NCBI GenBank assembly: GCA_028692275.1
Contig: JAQUXR010000007.1
Span: 1 to 64,000, forward strand
Length of the DNA stretch: 64,000 bases
Origin: Frisingicoccus sp009929615
Lineage (GTDB): Bacteria; Bacillota; Clostridia; Lachnospirales; Lachnospiraceae
Reading direction: 5' to 3'
Of the stretch, positions 1 through 7,670 are shown piece after piece. How positions within the stretch are numbered: the first letter of the stretch is position 1; every line of letters begins with the position of its first letter. The notes under the pieces were generated by a model, which made no database searches, was not told where the DNA came from, and saw nothing but the letters and a program-made list of their open reading frames with translations. Made by a program: the position numbers and the translations under genes.

Positions 1-66
1 GCCACTGCGATAATCCTCACATGCTTGTACTCGCTGTTCGATAGAATATTTTAATTTTCTAGGCAT
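1..66 (-). CDS. IS3-family transposase OrfA, N-terminal fragment
   Basis: Reading the minus strand from the ATG at 66 gives 22 residues, beginning MPRKLKYSIEQRVQACEDY, before the window edge. The basic start and the following helix resemble the N-terminal helix-turn-helix of IS3-family OrfA proteins, which bind the element ends and are usually fused to the OrfB integrase by frameshifting. A GGGGGT ribosome binding site lies 5-10 bases upstream of the ATG, inside an inverted repeat. Only the N-terminus is visible, so the subgroup and intactness of the transposase are unknown. Confidence 0.65.
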   Translation of the reverse strand, partial: MPRKLKYSIEQRVQACEDYRSG

Positions 67-70
67 GAAA

Positions 71-120
71 ATACCCCCTAAGTAGATTTTGGTTATTTAC
101 CTTGTCTACTTAAGGGGTAT
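71..120 (-). repeat. Inverted repeat at IS end that masks the transposase ribosome binding site
   Basis: The 16-base arms 71-86 and 105-120 are complementary except for one position, with an 18-base loop. In minus-strand RNA the downstream arm contains the G-run that serves as the Shine-Dalgarno of the transposase, and the upstream arm is the terminal repeat. A transcript entering from outside would fold this hairpin and hide the ribosome binding site. A transcript starting inside the loop would not. Confidence 0.7.
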
Positions 121-149
121 CATATCACATACAGGCTTCGTTTTATTAT

Positions 150-785
150 TTAATACCCTAATTCTTCACCAACAAGGATAATCTTTATACGACCTTCCTG
201 GCCGCTGCGGCGTGTAACGACGAACTGGTTGCAGATGCAGTCGGGCTTCATACAGTTGCAGCAGTGTCCGAGCTCGGTACAAGGAGTGTCACGATTCAGA
301 CGGATGGTATTCATAGGAGCCGCCGTATTTCTTGCACGGGCGATAGCTGCATCAATATTATCGGTTACTTTATTCATTCCGGCAATAATGACAACATTCG
401 ATGGCCCAAAGATTAAAGAAGCCACACGATTGCCATTGCCATCGATATTCACAAGTTCGCCGGCCATCGTTATCGCGTTGGTGCTCATAAAATAATAATC
501 ACAGACAGCAACTTTGCTGTAGAATTCTTTCTTCTCTTCATCTGTTTTGGGAACGGTGCGGTCCAGCACAACACAGTCGGAAGCTTTTAATGCCGGTATT
601 AATCCAATTTCGTTAATGGAAACGGAACCACCCCAGGATACACTGGAACCGGGAGTTACAAAACGAAGAGCCATGTTCAATGCTTCGTCGCTATTATCCA
701 CATAGTAGGCTTCCATACCACGTCTGTCTAAATTCTTAATAAGGGTTTCAGCAGCAGCTTCATAAAACTTTTTCTTAGGGTTCAT
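150..785 (-). CDS. LUD-domain (LutC/YkgG-type) lactate-utilization family protein
   Basis: This 211-residue protein belongs to the LUD family (former DUF162/DUF1121), related to the LutC/LutB proteins of lactate oxidation. Seen here are the WGGS segment (51-54), the TMAGELVN stretch (106-113) typical of stand-alone clostridial members, and a C-terminal cysteine cluster (169, 175, 176, 178, 183, 185) that may bind metal or an Fe-S centre. No lutA or lutB is adjacent, so a role in lactate oxidation is not established; stand-alone members have no assigned reaction. An upstream GTG at 794 is in frame, but GGAG sits too close to it and is well spaced for the ATG at 785. An extended -10 promoter lies at 814-842. 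No terminator separates the gene from the insertion sequence. Confidence 0.85.
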   Translation of the reverse strand: MNPKKKFYEAAAETLIKNLDRRGMEAYYVDNSDEALNMALRFVTPGSSVSWGGSVSINEIGLIPALKASDCVVLDRTVPKTDEEKKEFYSKVAVCDYYFMSTNAITMAGELVNIDGNGNRVASLIFGPSNVVIIAGMNKVTDNIDAAIARARNTAAPMNTIRLNRDTPCTELGHCCNCMKPDCICNQFVVTRRSGQEGRIKIILVGEELGY

Positions 786-813
786 ATAAGTCACGCTCCA
801 TTCTTTTTTTGCT

Positions 814-842
814 ATTATAGCACCTTTTAATCTGACAGTACA
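814..842 (-). promoter_or_regulatory. Promoter of the LUD-domain gene (extended -10)
   Basis: On the minus strand the -10 is TATAAT (819-814), preceded by TGC, an extended -10. The -35 (842-837, TGTACT) is weak at 17-bp spacing. It overlaps the divergent topB promoter, so the two RNA polymerases probably exclude each other. Confidence 0.6.
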
Positions 843-860
843 GAAAATTTATGATATACT
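832..860 (+). promoter_or_regulatory. Promoter of topB
   Basis: CTGACA at 832-837 and TATACT at 855-860 are separated by 17 bp. The start would fall near 867, giving a leader of about 20 bases with AAGGAG upstream of the topB ATG. Confidence 0.6.
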
Positions 861-888
861 GTTTACATTATTTATTTAAGGAGATTTT

Positions 889-2871
889 ATGTCTAAGTCA
901 TTATATATAGCAGAAAAGCCCAGCGTAGCCAGGGAATTTGCGAGAGTTTTAAATATAAAAGGGAAAAGCTATGATGGTTATATGGAGTCCTCAGATTCGG
1001 TTGTAACCTGGTGTGTTGGACATCTGGTGACGATGAGTTATCCGGAAGTTTATCATCCATCTTTGAAACGATGGTCTCTGGAAACACTGCCTTTTATACC
1101 TAAAGATTTTAAATACGAAGTTATAGACGCTGTGAAAAAACAGTTTGATATTGTAAGTTCTCTTTTGACACGCCAGGATGTGGATACGATTTATGTCTGT
1201 ACGGACTCCGGGCGGGAGGGAGAATATATTTACCGGTTGGTAGACCAGATGGCCGGGGTGACCGGTAAGAAGAAAAAGAGAGTATGGATTGATTCACAGA
1301 CAGAAGAAGAAATCCTTCGAGGAATACGTGAAGCGAAAGACCTTTCAGAGTATGATAATCTGGCGGCTTCCGCTTATTTGCGTGCAAAGGAAGATTATCT
1401 GATGGGTATTAACTTTTCCAGACTTCTCACTTTGAAATATGGGCCATCGATTTCAAGTTTTATGAAAACGAAAAGAACAGTACTGTCCGTGGGCCGTGTA
1501 ATGACCTGTGTATTAGGTATGGTTGTACGCAGGGAACGGGAGATTAGGGCTTTTGTTAAGACACCTTTTTATAGAGTGTTATCCAAGATTGATGTGCAGG
1601 GAAGAGATATAGAGGCAGAGTGGCGTGCTGTTGAGGGTTCCCGCTACTATCAGACACCTTTACTTTATAAAGAAAATGGCTTTAAAAAAGAAGAGGATGG
1701 CAAAGGACTCATTTCCATGCTGGAGGCTGAACCGCCGAGAATGATGGAGATAGCAGAACTGACGAAGAAGAAAGAGAAAAAGAATCCGCCTCTTTTATTT
1801 AACCTTGCAGAACTACAGAACGAATGTTCCAAACTATTCAAATTAAGTCCTGATGAAACTCTGAAGGTGGTTCAGGAACTTTATGAAAAGAAGCTGGTTA
1901 CATATCCAAGAACCGATGCCAGAGTCCTTTCTACCGCTGTATCTAAAGAAATTTATAAAAATATCAGTGGCTTAAAAAGTTTTGCTCCGGTAGCAGATTT
2001 TGCTGCAGAAGTTCTGGAGATGGGAAGCTATAAGAATATTGCAAAAACAAGATATGTAAATGATAAGCAGATAACGGACCATTATGCTGTTGTTCCTACA
2101 GGACAGGGGATGGGGGCTTTAAAAGCACTCAGTAGAATAGGATTCAGTGTGTACACCCTGATTGCAAAGCGGTTTTTAAGTATTTTTTATCCTGCAGCAG
2201 AGTATCAGAAAATCAGCCTGGTTCTAAGTAAGTCCGGTGAGAAGTTCTTTGCGAGTTTCCGGGTAATGCTTTCAGAGGGGTATCTGAAAGTGGCCGGAAA
2301 GCCAACAGAGAAGTCCAAAGAGGATGAAGAGGCAGATAGTCTGGATGCTGCTTTTCTGGAAGTTTTAAAAACATTAAAGAAAGGTACTTTTCTTCCAATT
2401 AACGAATTATATATTAAAGAGGGGGAAACAACACCGCCAAAACGTTATAATTCAGGAAGCATGATTCTGGCTATGGAGAATGCAGGTCAGTTGATTGAAG
2501 ATGAAGAACTGCGGGCGATGATTAAAAGCAGTGGCATTGGAACCAGTGCTACCCGGGCTGAAATTTTAAAGAAACTTGTGACCATTAAATATCTGGCCCT
2601 GAATAAGAAGACTCAGATTGTCACACCGACCCAGTTAGGAGAGATTGTCTTTGATGTCGTTGACAGTTCTCTGCGTTCACTGCTGAATCCGGAATTAACG
2701 GCCAGCTGGGAAAAGGGATTAAATTATGTGGCAGAGGGGGCTATTACTCCGGATGAATATATGGAAAAATTAGATAACTTCGTTACAGTCCGCACGGAAG
2801 GTGTTAAACATCTCAATAATCAATGGATGCTTCGGGAGAAGTATGAGCAGGTAGCCCATATTTATAAATAA
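889..2871 (+). CDS. topB: DNA topoisomerase III (type IA)
   Basis: This 660-residue type IA topoisomerase passes one DNA strand through a transient single-strand break, acting in decatenation and recombination intermediates. The Toprim domain opens with the AEKPSVA motif (8-14) and carries a TDSGREGEY acidic motif (105-113), in which the usual second Asp of the DxDxxG run is replaced. The active-site tyrosine is Tyr339 in the YPRTDAR motif. The ORF ends without zinc-finger repeats, as is usual for TopB rather than TopA. Upstream lies the divergent LUD-domain gene; downstream, glmS follows after 120 bp with no clear terminator between. Confidence 0.95.
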   Translation: MSKSLYIAEKPSVAREFARVLNIKGKSYDGYMESSDSVVTWCVGHLVTMSYPEVYHPSLKRWSLETLPFIPKDFKYEVIDAVKKQFDIVSSLLTRQDVDTIYVCTDSGREGEYIYRLVDQMAGVTGKKKKRVWIDSQTEEEILRGIREAKDLSEYDNLAASAYLRAKEDYLMGINFSRLLTLKYGPSISSFMKTKRTVLSVGRVMTCVLGMVVRREREIRAFVKTPFYRVLSKIDVQGRDIEAEWRAVEGSRYYQTPLLYKENGFKKEEDGKGLISMLEAEPPRMMEIAELTKKKEKKNPPLLFNLAELQNECSKLFKLSPDETLKVVQELYEKKLVTYPRTDARVLSTAVSKEIYKNISGLKSFAPVADFAAEVLEMGSYKNIAKTRYVNDKQITDHYAVVPTGQGMGALKALSRIGFSVYTLIAKRFLSIFYPAAEYQKISLVLSKSGEKFFASFRVMLSEGYLKVAGKPTEKSKEDEEADSLDAAFLEVLKTLKKGTFLPINELYIKEGETTPPKRYNSGSMILAMENAGQLIEDEELRAMIKSSGIGTSATRAEILKKLVTIKYLALNKKTQIVTPTQLGEIVFDVVDSSLRSLLNPELTASWEKGLNYVAEGAITPDEYMEKLDNFVTVRTEGVKHLNNQWMLREKYEQVAHIYK

Positions 2872-2991
2872 GAATATGTAGACGAAAAATGTATAAAGTG
2901 ATAAAATAAGGATATTTGATAGAAAAAATGCGAAGAAAATCTTTGAAATTGCCATTATTTGGTGAAATAAGATTTGGAGGTAAACTAGATT

Positions 2992-4818
2992 ATGTGTGGT
3001 ATTGTTGGATATATAGGTAAGGCTCAGGCTGCACCCATTTTATTGGATGGCCTGGCAAAACTTGAGTACCGTGGATATGATTCTGCCGGAATTTCAGTTT
3101 TTGACGGTGAAAATATTCATACGGTAAAAACAAAAGGTAAAATTGTTAATTTACGTGAGTTGACCCATGATGGTGCAGATTTAAAGGGAACGGTCGGGAT
3201 TGGTCATACTCGATGGGCAACCCATGGTGAGCCATCGGATGTGAATTCCCATCCTCATACGAATGCCAGTGAAACGATTTCTCTGGTTCATAATGGTATT
3301 ATTGAAAATTATCTGGAATTAAAGAAGCGTTTACAGGATAAAGGCTATGTATTCCAGTCCGAAACAGATACAGAAGTCGTAACCCTTTTGATGGATTATT
3401 ATTTTGATGGTGATTTGTTAAATACCCTTACAAAAGTCATGAATCGAATTGAAGGTTCTTATGCGCTTGGTATTATTAACAAGGATAATCCGGATGAGAT
3501 TATTGCTGTAAAGAAAAACAGTCCTCTTATTGTAGGACTTTCTGAAGACGGAAACTATATTGCGTCGGATATTCCCGCTGTATTAAAGCATACACGTAAG
3601 ATTTATATTCTGGAAGATGGCGAGATTGTAAAGCTGACGCGTGAAAAAGTCATAGTATATAATCAGGACTTAGAAGAAATTAAAAAAGAGATTACAGAGA
3701 TTCAGTGGGATGTGTCTGCGGCGGAAAAAGGCGGCTATGAGCATTTTATGATTAAAGAGATGCATGAGCAGCCAAAAGCTGTCCGTGATACTGTTTTCCC
3801 TAGATTAAAGGATGATGAAGTCTTTATTCATGAACTTCGTATGACAGATGAACAGATTAAGGATTTAAAGAAAATCTTTATTATTGCCTGTGGTTCTGCT
3901 TATCATGCCGGCGTAACCGGAAAATATGTTATTGAAGAACTGGCTCGAATTCCTGTAGAAGTGGATTTGGCATCGGAATTCCGATATCGTAATCCGATTT
4001 TAGAGGATAATACCTTAGCAATTATTATCAGCCAGTCGGGTGAAACTGCAGATACTTTGGAGGCCATGCGTGAAGCAAAACGTCATGGCGTGCGAGCCCT
4101 GGCTATTGTTAATGCTGTAGGAAGTTCTATTGCCAGAGAAGCGGATGATGTTTTATATACTTGGGCAGGACCTGAAATTGCTGTAGCCACAACCAAAGGC
4201 TACACAAGCCAGCTGTCAGCTCTTTATCTGCTTGCTTTACATTTTGGAAAAATCCGTGAAAAGATTGAAGAGAATGATTATAAAGAAATGATTCGGGAAT
4301 TAAAAACCCTTCCGGATAAGATTGAACAGATGCTTTCTGATAAGGAGAGAATCCAGTTCCTGGCCAATAAATATATTGGACTTAAGGACGTTTTCTTCCT
4401 TGGCCGCGGTATTGATTACGCCAGTGCGTTAGAAGCATCACTGAAACTTAAAGAGATTTCTTATGTTCATTCAGAGGCTTATGCTGCCGGTGAATTAAAG
4501 CATGGTACGATTTCCTTGATTGAAGACGGTACTTTAGTTGTTGCACTGGTTACGCAGGAACAGCTCTACAGCAAGATTGTCAGCAATGTTGTTGAGGTTC
4601 GAACAAGAGGAGCTTTTGTCCTTGCGGTAACGAATGAAGATAATAAAGAGATTGAAAAGAATGCGGATTATGTATTCTATATTCCGAAGACAAATAAAAA
4701 CTTTACCGGCTTATTGGCAACAATTCCGATGCAGTTATTTGCTTACTATGTGGCTGTGGCAAAGGGCTGTGATGTTGACCAGCCAAGAAACCTGGCAAAA
4801 TCTGTAACTGTAGAATAA
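2992..4818 (+). CDS. glmS: Glutamine--fructose-6-phosphate aminotransferase (isomerizing)
   Basis: GlmS converts fructose-6-phosphate and glutamine to glucosamine-6-phosphate, the first step toward UDP-GlcNAc for peptidoglycan. The 608-residue length is normal. After Met1, Cys2 starts the class II amidotransferase domain (CGIVGYIG); two SIS sugar-isomerase domains follow (about 290-420 and 460-595, with ISQSGETADT), and the C-terminus ends in the conserved AKSVTVE. GGAGG precedes the ATG. The 120-bp upstream gap is too short for, and shows no core of, a glmS ribozyme, which many Firmicutes carry. A hairpin terminator lies after the gene, followed at once by a beta-helix acyltransferase gene. 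Confidence 0.97.
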   Translation: MCGIVGYIGKAQAAPILLDGLAKLEYRGYDSAGISVFDGENIHTVKTKGKIVNLRELTHDGADLKGTVGIGHTRWATHGEPSDVNSHPHTNASETISLVHNGIIENYLELKKRLQDKGYVFQSETDTEVVTLLMDYYFDGDLLNTLTKVMNRIEGSYALGIINKDNPDEIIAVKKNSPLIVGLSEDGNYIASDIPAVLKHTRKIYILEDGEIVKLTREKVIVYNQDLEEIKKEITEIQWDVSAAEKGGYEHFMIKEMHEQPKAVRDTVFPRLKDDEVFIHELRMTDEQIKDLKKIFIIACGSAYHAGVTGKYVIEELARIPVEVDLASEFRYRNPILEDNTLAIIISQSGETADTLEAMREAKRHGVRALAIVNAVGSSIAREADDVLYTWAGPEIAVATTKGYTSQLSALYLLALHFGKIREKIEENDYKEMIRELKTLPDKIEQMLSDKERIQFLANKYIGLKDVFFLGRGIDYASALEASLKLKEISYVHSEAYAAGELKHGTISLIEDGTLVVALVTQEQLYSKIVSNVVEVRTRGAFVLAVTNEDNKEIEKNADYVFYIPKTNKNFTGLLATIPMQLFAYYVAVAKGCDVDQPRNLAKSVTVE

Positions 4819-4822
4819 AATA

Positions 4823-4854
4823 TACCGCTTCAGCCAGACTGGAGCGGTACTTTT
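4823..4854 (+). terminator. Hairpin after glmS
   Basis: An 11-bp stem (4823-4833 with 4839-4849, one G-T pair) and 5-base loop are followed by only four T, so termination is probably partial. The next gene starts 18 bases further on, allowing read-through. Confidence 0.55.
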
Positions 4855-4872
4855 ATGTTAGGAGAGATATCA

Positions 4873-5544
4873 ATGGAAGAATTAATGATTAAAAATTTAT
4901 ATAATCTTGAGGAAACAATAGCTGCAGATTTATTTGAGGGTTTAACCTATCCATGGGAAGCACTGCCAAAAATTGGTGAATTTATTTTGAAGCTGGGGGC
5001 TACTCTGCCGAAAGATGAATATGAACAGGTAGAAGAGGATGTCTGGATTGCAAAAAGTGCTAAAGTATTTCCTTCAGCCTATATTCATGGACCTGCGATT
5101 ATCGGAAAAGAGGCCGAAGTCAGACATTGTGCTTTTATCCGAGGAAATGCTATTGTGGGTGAGGGTGCTGTCGTTGGAAATTCTACAGAACTTAAGAATG
5201 TCGTTTTGTTTAATAAAGTCCAGGTACCTCATTACAATTATGTAGGAGACTCTATTCTGGGATATAAATCCCATATGGGAGCCGGCTCTATTACCTCAAA
5301 TGTCAAGGCAGATAAAATGCTGGTTAAGGTGAAAGCGGGTAAGGAAAATATTGAAACCGGGTTGAAAAAATTTGGTGCCATGTTGGGAGATAATGTGGAA
5401 GTGGGATGTAATGCCGTGCTTAATCCGGGAACAGTTATCGGACGGGAGTCGAATGTATATCCGACATCGATGGTTCGTGGCTTTCTGCCAAAGCAGAGCA
5501 TTTTTAAAAATACCAGGGAAATTATTTCCAAAAAATTAATTTAA
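4873..5544 (+). CDS. Left-handed beta-helix acyltransferase/nucleotidyltransferase-like protein
   Basis: This 223-residue protein is built mainly from hexapeptide repeats (residues about 60-205) forming a left-handed parallel beta-helix, as in acyltransferases and the C-terminal half of GlmU. The GAGSITSN segment resembles the GAGT-type acetyl-CoA loop of GlmU. The N-terminal pyrophosphorylase domain is absent, replaced by a short helical leader. Databases often call such proteins UDP-GlcNAc pyrophosphorylase, but the sequence does not support pyrophosphorylase activity. Position after glmS suggests amino-sugar acetylation; this is inference. The start at 4873 has GGAGAG at good spacing; an in-frame ATG at 4855 lies upstream of that ribosome binding site. 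Confidence 0.75.
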   Translation: MEELMIKNLYNLEETIAADLFEGLTYPWEALPKIGEFILKLGATLPKDEYEQVEEDVWIAKSAKVFPSAYIHGPAIIGKEAEVRHCAFIRGNAIVGEGAVVGNSTELKNVVLFNKVQVPHYNYVGDSILGYKSHMGAGSITSNVKADKMLVKVKAGKENIETGLKKFGAMLGDNVEVGCNAVLNPGTVIGRESNVYPTSMVRGFLPKQSIFKNTREIISKKLI

Positions 5545-5598
5545 AAAGTGCGAAAAAAGGGCAATTCGGCAAAATAGACAAAAAATTAACAATCCATG

Positions 5599-5628
5599 GA
5601 GAGGCTGGGTCATGAGCCTCTCTTTTTT
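5599..5628 (+). terminator. Rho-independent terminator
   Basis: A perfect 8-bp stem (5599-5606 with 5615-5622) and 8-base loop are followed by TTTTTT. It closes the glmS/acyltransferase unit. Confidence 0.9.
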
Positions 5629-5680
5629 GCTGTGCAAATTTAACAAAGTTATGTCAAATTGGTGGGGGATTACTTGTCAC

Positions 5681-5709
5681 TTGCTAAAACTTTCCAAAAG
5701 CACTAGACT
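5681..5709 (+). promoter_or_regulatory. Promoter of the NifU-like/GGGtGRT operon
   Basis: TTGCTA at 5681-5686 and TAGACT at 5704-5709 are separated by exactly 17 bp. The start would fall near 5716, leaving a leader of about 80 bases. Confidence 0.55.
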
Positions 5710-5742
5710 TAAAATTGCTTTTATGAGAAAATAAGGTGAACT

Positions 5743-5756
5743 AAATGATGTCATTT
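5743..5756 (+). promoter_or_regulatory. Possible operator dyad in the NifU-like gene leader
   Basis: AAATGA-TG-TCATTT is a perfect 6-bp inverted repeat with a 2-bp centre, located about 30 bp downstream of the predicted start point. A bound protein there would act as a roadblock or repressor. The adjacent Rrf2 regulator is the obvious candidate, by position only. Confidence 0.35.
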
Positions 5757-5798
5757 TAATAATAAATATCCAATTACATATTTGAAAGGAGTCTTAAA

Positions 5799-6491
5799 AT
5801 GATTTATTCACACGAAGTAGAAATGATGTGTCCGGTAGCCCAGGGTGTGGCTCATGGCGCAGCGCCAATCCCAGAAGAGGGCAGATGGGTAAAGGCAAAA
5901 GAAATCAAAGACATCTCAGGATTAACACACGGAATTGGCTGGTGTGCACCTCAGCAGGGAGCATGTAAACTGACTCTGAACATTAAAGAAGGAATTATTC
6001 AGGAAGCATTGGTAGAAACCATCGGATGTTCAGGTATGACACATTCCGCAGCTATGGCTTCTGAAATTCTTCCGGGAAGAACATTACTTGAAGCATTAAA
6101 CACAGACTTAGTTTGTGATGCTATTAATACAGCTATGAGAGAATTGTTTTTACAGATTGTTTATGGACGCAGCCAGTCTGCATTCTCCGAAGATGGACTT
6201 CCAGTAGGTGCCGGTCTTGAGGATTTAGGTAAAGGACTCCGTTCTCAGATTGGTACAATGTACGGAACATTAAAGAAAGGTCCTCGTTATCTTGAAATGG
6301 CTGAAGGCTATGTTACAGGCATTGCATTGGATGAAGAAGACCATATTATTGGTTACCAGTTTGTAAGCTTTGGCAAGATGATGGATTTCATCAAAGCCGG
6401 AGATGACGCAAACACAGCTTTGGAAAAAGCTAAAGGTCAGTATGGCCGTGTTGATGATGCAGTGAAAATTATTGACCCAAGACATGAATAA
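5799..6491 (+). CDS. NifU/IscU-like iron-sulfur scaffold protein (GGGtGRT partner)
   Basis: This 230-residue protein is annotated in Clostridia as an iron-sulfur cluster assembly scaffold. The N-terminal half looks IscU-like: cysteines at 49, 56, 77 and 106, with ETIGCSGMTHSA (73-84) matching the loop around the second IscU cluster ligand. The remainder has no assignment and is longer than IscU (about 130 residues). It is followed after 17 bp by the GGGtGRT gene and the two almost certainly form an operon. No cysteine desulfurase (iscS/nifS) or suf gene is nearby, so the pair may have a specialised target rather than a general assembly role. Proline codons are mostly CCA, as in ilvC and the pyruvate oxidoreductase here, suggesting high expression. 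Confidence 0.8.
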   Translation: MIYSHEVEMMCPVAQGVAHGAAPIPEEGRWVKAKEIKDISGLTHGIGWCAPQQGACKLTLNIKEGIIQEALVETIGCSGMTHSAAMASEILPGRTLLEALNTDLVCDAINTAMRELFLQIVYGRSQSAFSEDGLPVGAGLEDLGKGLRSQIGTMYGTLKKGPRYLEMAEGYVTGIALDEEDHIIGYQFVSFGKMMDFIKAGDDANTALEKAKGQYGRVDDAVKIIDPRHE

Positions 6492-6508
6492 TTCGAGGAG
6501 GAAGAGAA

Positions 6509-7519
6509 ATGGCTTTATTTGAATCGTATGAAAGAAGAATTGATAAAATTAATGCCGTATTGAACAGCTATGGTATCGCTTCCATCGAAGAAGCAGAAAA
6601 GATTACAAAGGACGCTGGATTAGATGTTTTCGAACAGGTTAAAAAGATTCAGCCAATTTGTTTCGAGAATGCCTGTTGGGCATATACTGTAGGCGCGGCT
6701 ATCGCTATTAAAAAAGGATGCAGAAGAGCAGCTGATGCAGCAGCAGCTATTGGTGAAGGTCTTCAGGCTTTTTGCATTCCTGGTTCCGTTGCTGACCAGC
6801 GTAAAGTAGGTCTTGGACATGGTAACCTTGGAAAGATGCTTTTGGAAGAAGAGACCGAATGTTTCTGTTTCCTTGCAGGACATGAATCCTTTGCAGCAGC
6901 AGAAGGAGCTATTGGTATTGCTGAGAAAGCAAACAAAGTTCGCCAGAAACCATTGCGTGTTATTTTAAATGGTCTTGGTAAAGATGCAGCTCAGATTATT
7001 TCCAGAATTAATGGTTTTACATATGTAGAGACAGAGATGGATTATTATACAGGCGAAGTTAAAGAAGTATTCCGCAAACCATATTCTACAGGACTTCGTG
7101 CAAAAGTTAACTGCTATGGTGCAAATGATGTTACAGAAGGTGTGGCTATCATGCATAAAGAGGGTGTAGATGTTTCTATCACAGGTAACTCTACAAACCC
7201 AACACGTTTCCAGCATCCAGTAGCAGGTACATATAAAAAAAAATGTATCGAACAGGGAAAGAAATATTTCTCCGTAGCATCCGGTGGTGGTACAGGCCGT
7301 ACACTTCATCCAGATAATATGGCAGCAGGTCCGGCTTCCTATGGTATGACAGATACAATGGGCCGTATGCATTCCGATGCACAGTTCGCAGGTTCTTCTT
7401 CCGTACCAGCTCATGTTGAGATGATGGGCTTAATCGGAATGGGTAACAATCCTATGGTTGGAGCCACAGTGGCCGTAGCTGTAGGGGTACAGCAGGCTTC
7501 TGATGAAGGTAAATTCTAA
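6509..7519 (+). CDS. GGGtGRT protein (conserved, function unknown)
   Basis: This 336-residue protein carries the family's namesake motif GGGTGRT at 259-265, within SVASGGGTGRTLHPDN. It is rich in glycine and alanine and contains eight cysteines (51, 56, 71, 89, 118, 120, 202, 246); C51/C56 and C118/C120 are paired closely enough to suggest metal or Fe-S binding. No signal peptide or membrane segment is seen, so it is probably cytoplasmic. I know of no assigned reaction. Constant pairing with a NifU-like scaffold suggests that it is the client or partner of that scaffold. GAGGAGG precedes the ATG, and codon choice matches the highly expressed genes here. A strong terminator follows. Confidence 0.85.
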   Translation: MALFESYERRIDKINAVLNSYGIASIEEAEKITKDAGLDVFEQVKKIQPICFENACWAYTVGAAIAIKKGCRRAADAAAAIGEGLQAFCIPGSVADQRKVGLGHGNLGKMLLEEETECFCFLAGHESFAAAEGAIGIAEKANKVRQKPLRVILNGLGKDAAQIISRINGFTYVETEMDYYTGEVKEVFRKPYSTGLRAKVNCYGANDVTEGVAIMHKEGVDVSITGNSTNPTRFQHPVAGTYKKKCIEQGKKYFSVASGGGTGRTLHPDNMAAGPASYGMTDTMGRMHSDAQFAGSSSVPAHVEMMGLIGMGNNPMVGATVAVAVGVQQASDEGKF

Positions 7520-7541
7520 TCAAAAGCAACAGAAGAATATA

Positions 7542-7586
7542 AACAGCTGTTCCAGTCATTGCAGAGTGATTGGGACAGCTGTTTTT
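7542..7586 (+). terminator. Rho-independent terminator after the GGGtGRT gene
   Basis: A stem of about 17 bp with a few G-T pairs (arms 7542-7558 and 7567-7583) is followed by a short T run. It separates the NifU-like/GGGtGRT operon from the Rrf2 gene. Confidence 0.85.
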
Positions 7587-7596
7587 AAATGGACTA

Positions 7597-7626
7597 TTGA
7601 CGTGGGTTTTCATAATATAGTACAAT
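7597..7626 (+). promoter_or_regulatory. Promoter of the Rrf2 regulator gene
   Basis: TTGACG (7597-7602) and TACAAT (7621-7626) are 18 bp apart. The predicted start is near 7633, about 38 bases before the ATG. Confidence 0.65.
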
Positions 7627-7670
7627 ATTTAAAGGCAAAAACTATAAGAACCTATGAGAGAGGTCATTTT

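Larger units (their letters stand above)
1..122 (-). mobile_element. IS3-like insertion sequence, left end (rest outside window)
   Basis: The outer end appears to be at about 122: on the minus strand it begins TGATACCCCTTAAGTAGAC, the TG-start terminal repeat style of IS3-family elements. A 22-codon piece of the transposase OrfA reads inward on the minus strand. The element continues past the left edge, so its length, other end and target duplication cannot be seen. It lies only 27 bp beyond the stop codon of the LUD-domain gene, and transcription of that gene runs into it. Confidence 0.7.

Noticed and set aside
2872..2991. Possible glmS ribozyme upstream of glmS
   Set aside because: The gap is only 120 bp, AT-rich, and shows no paired core or cleavage-site context; a ribozyme of this class needs more sequence.
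6965..7414. 149-codon minus-strand ORF with many cysteines, opposite the GGGtGRT gene
   Set aside because: It lies fully antisense to a conserved gene, has no ribosome binding site or promoter, and its cysteine-rich composition is a by-product of the opposite frame.
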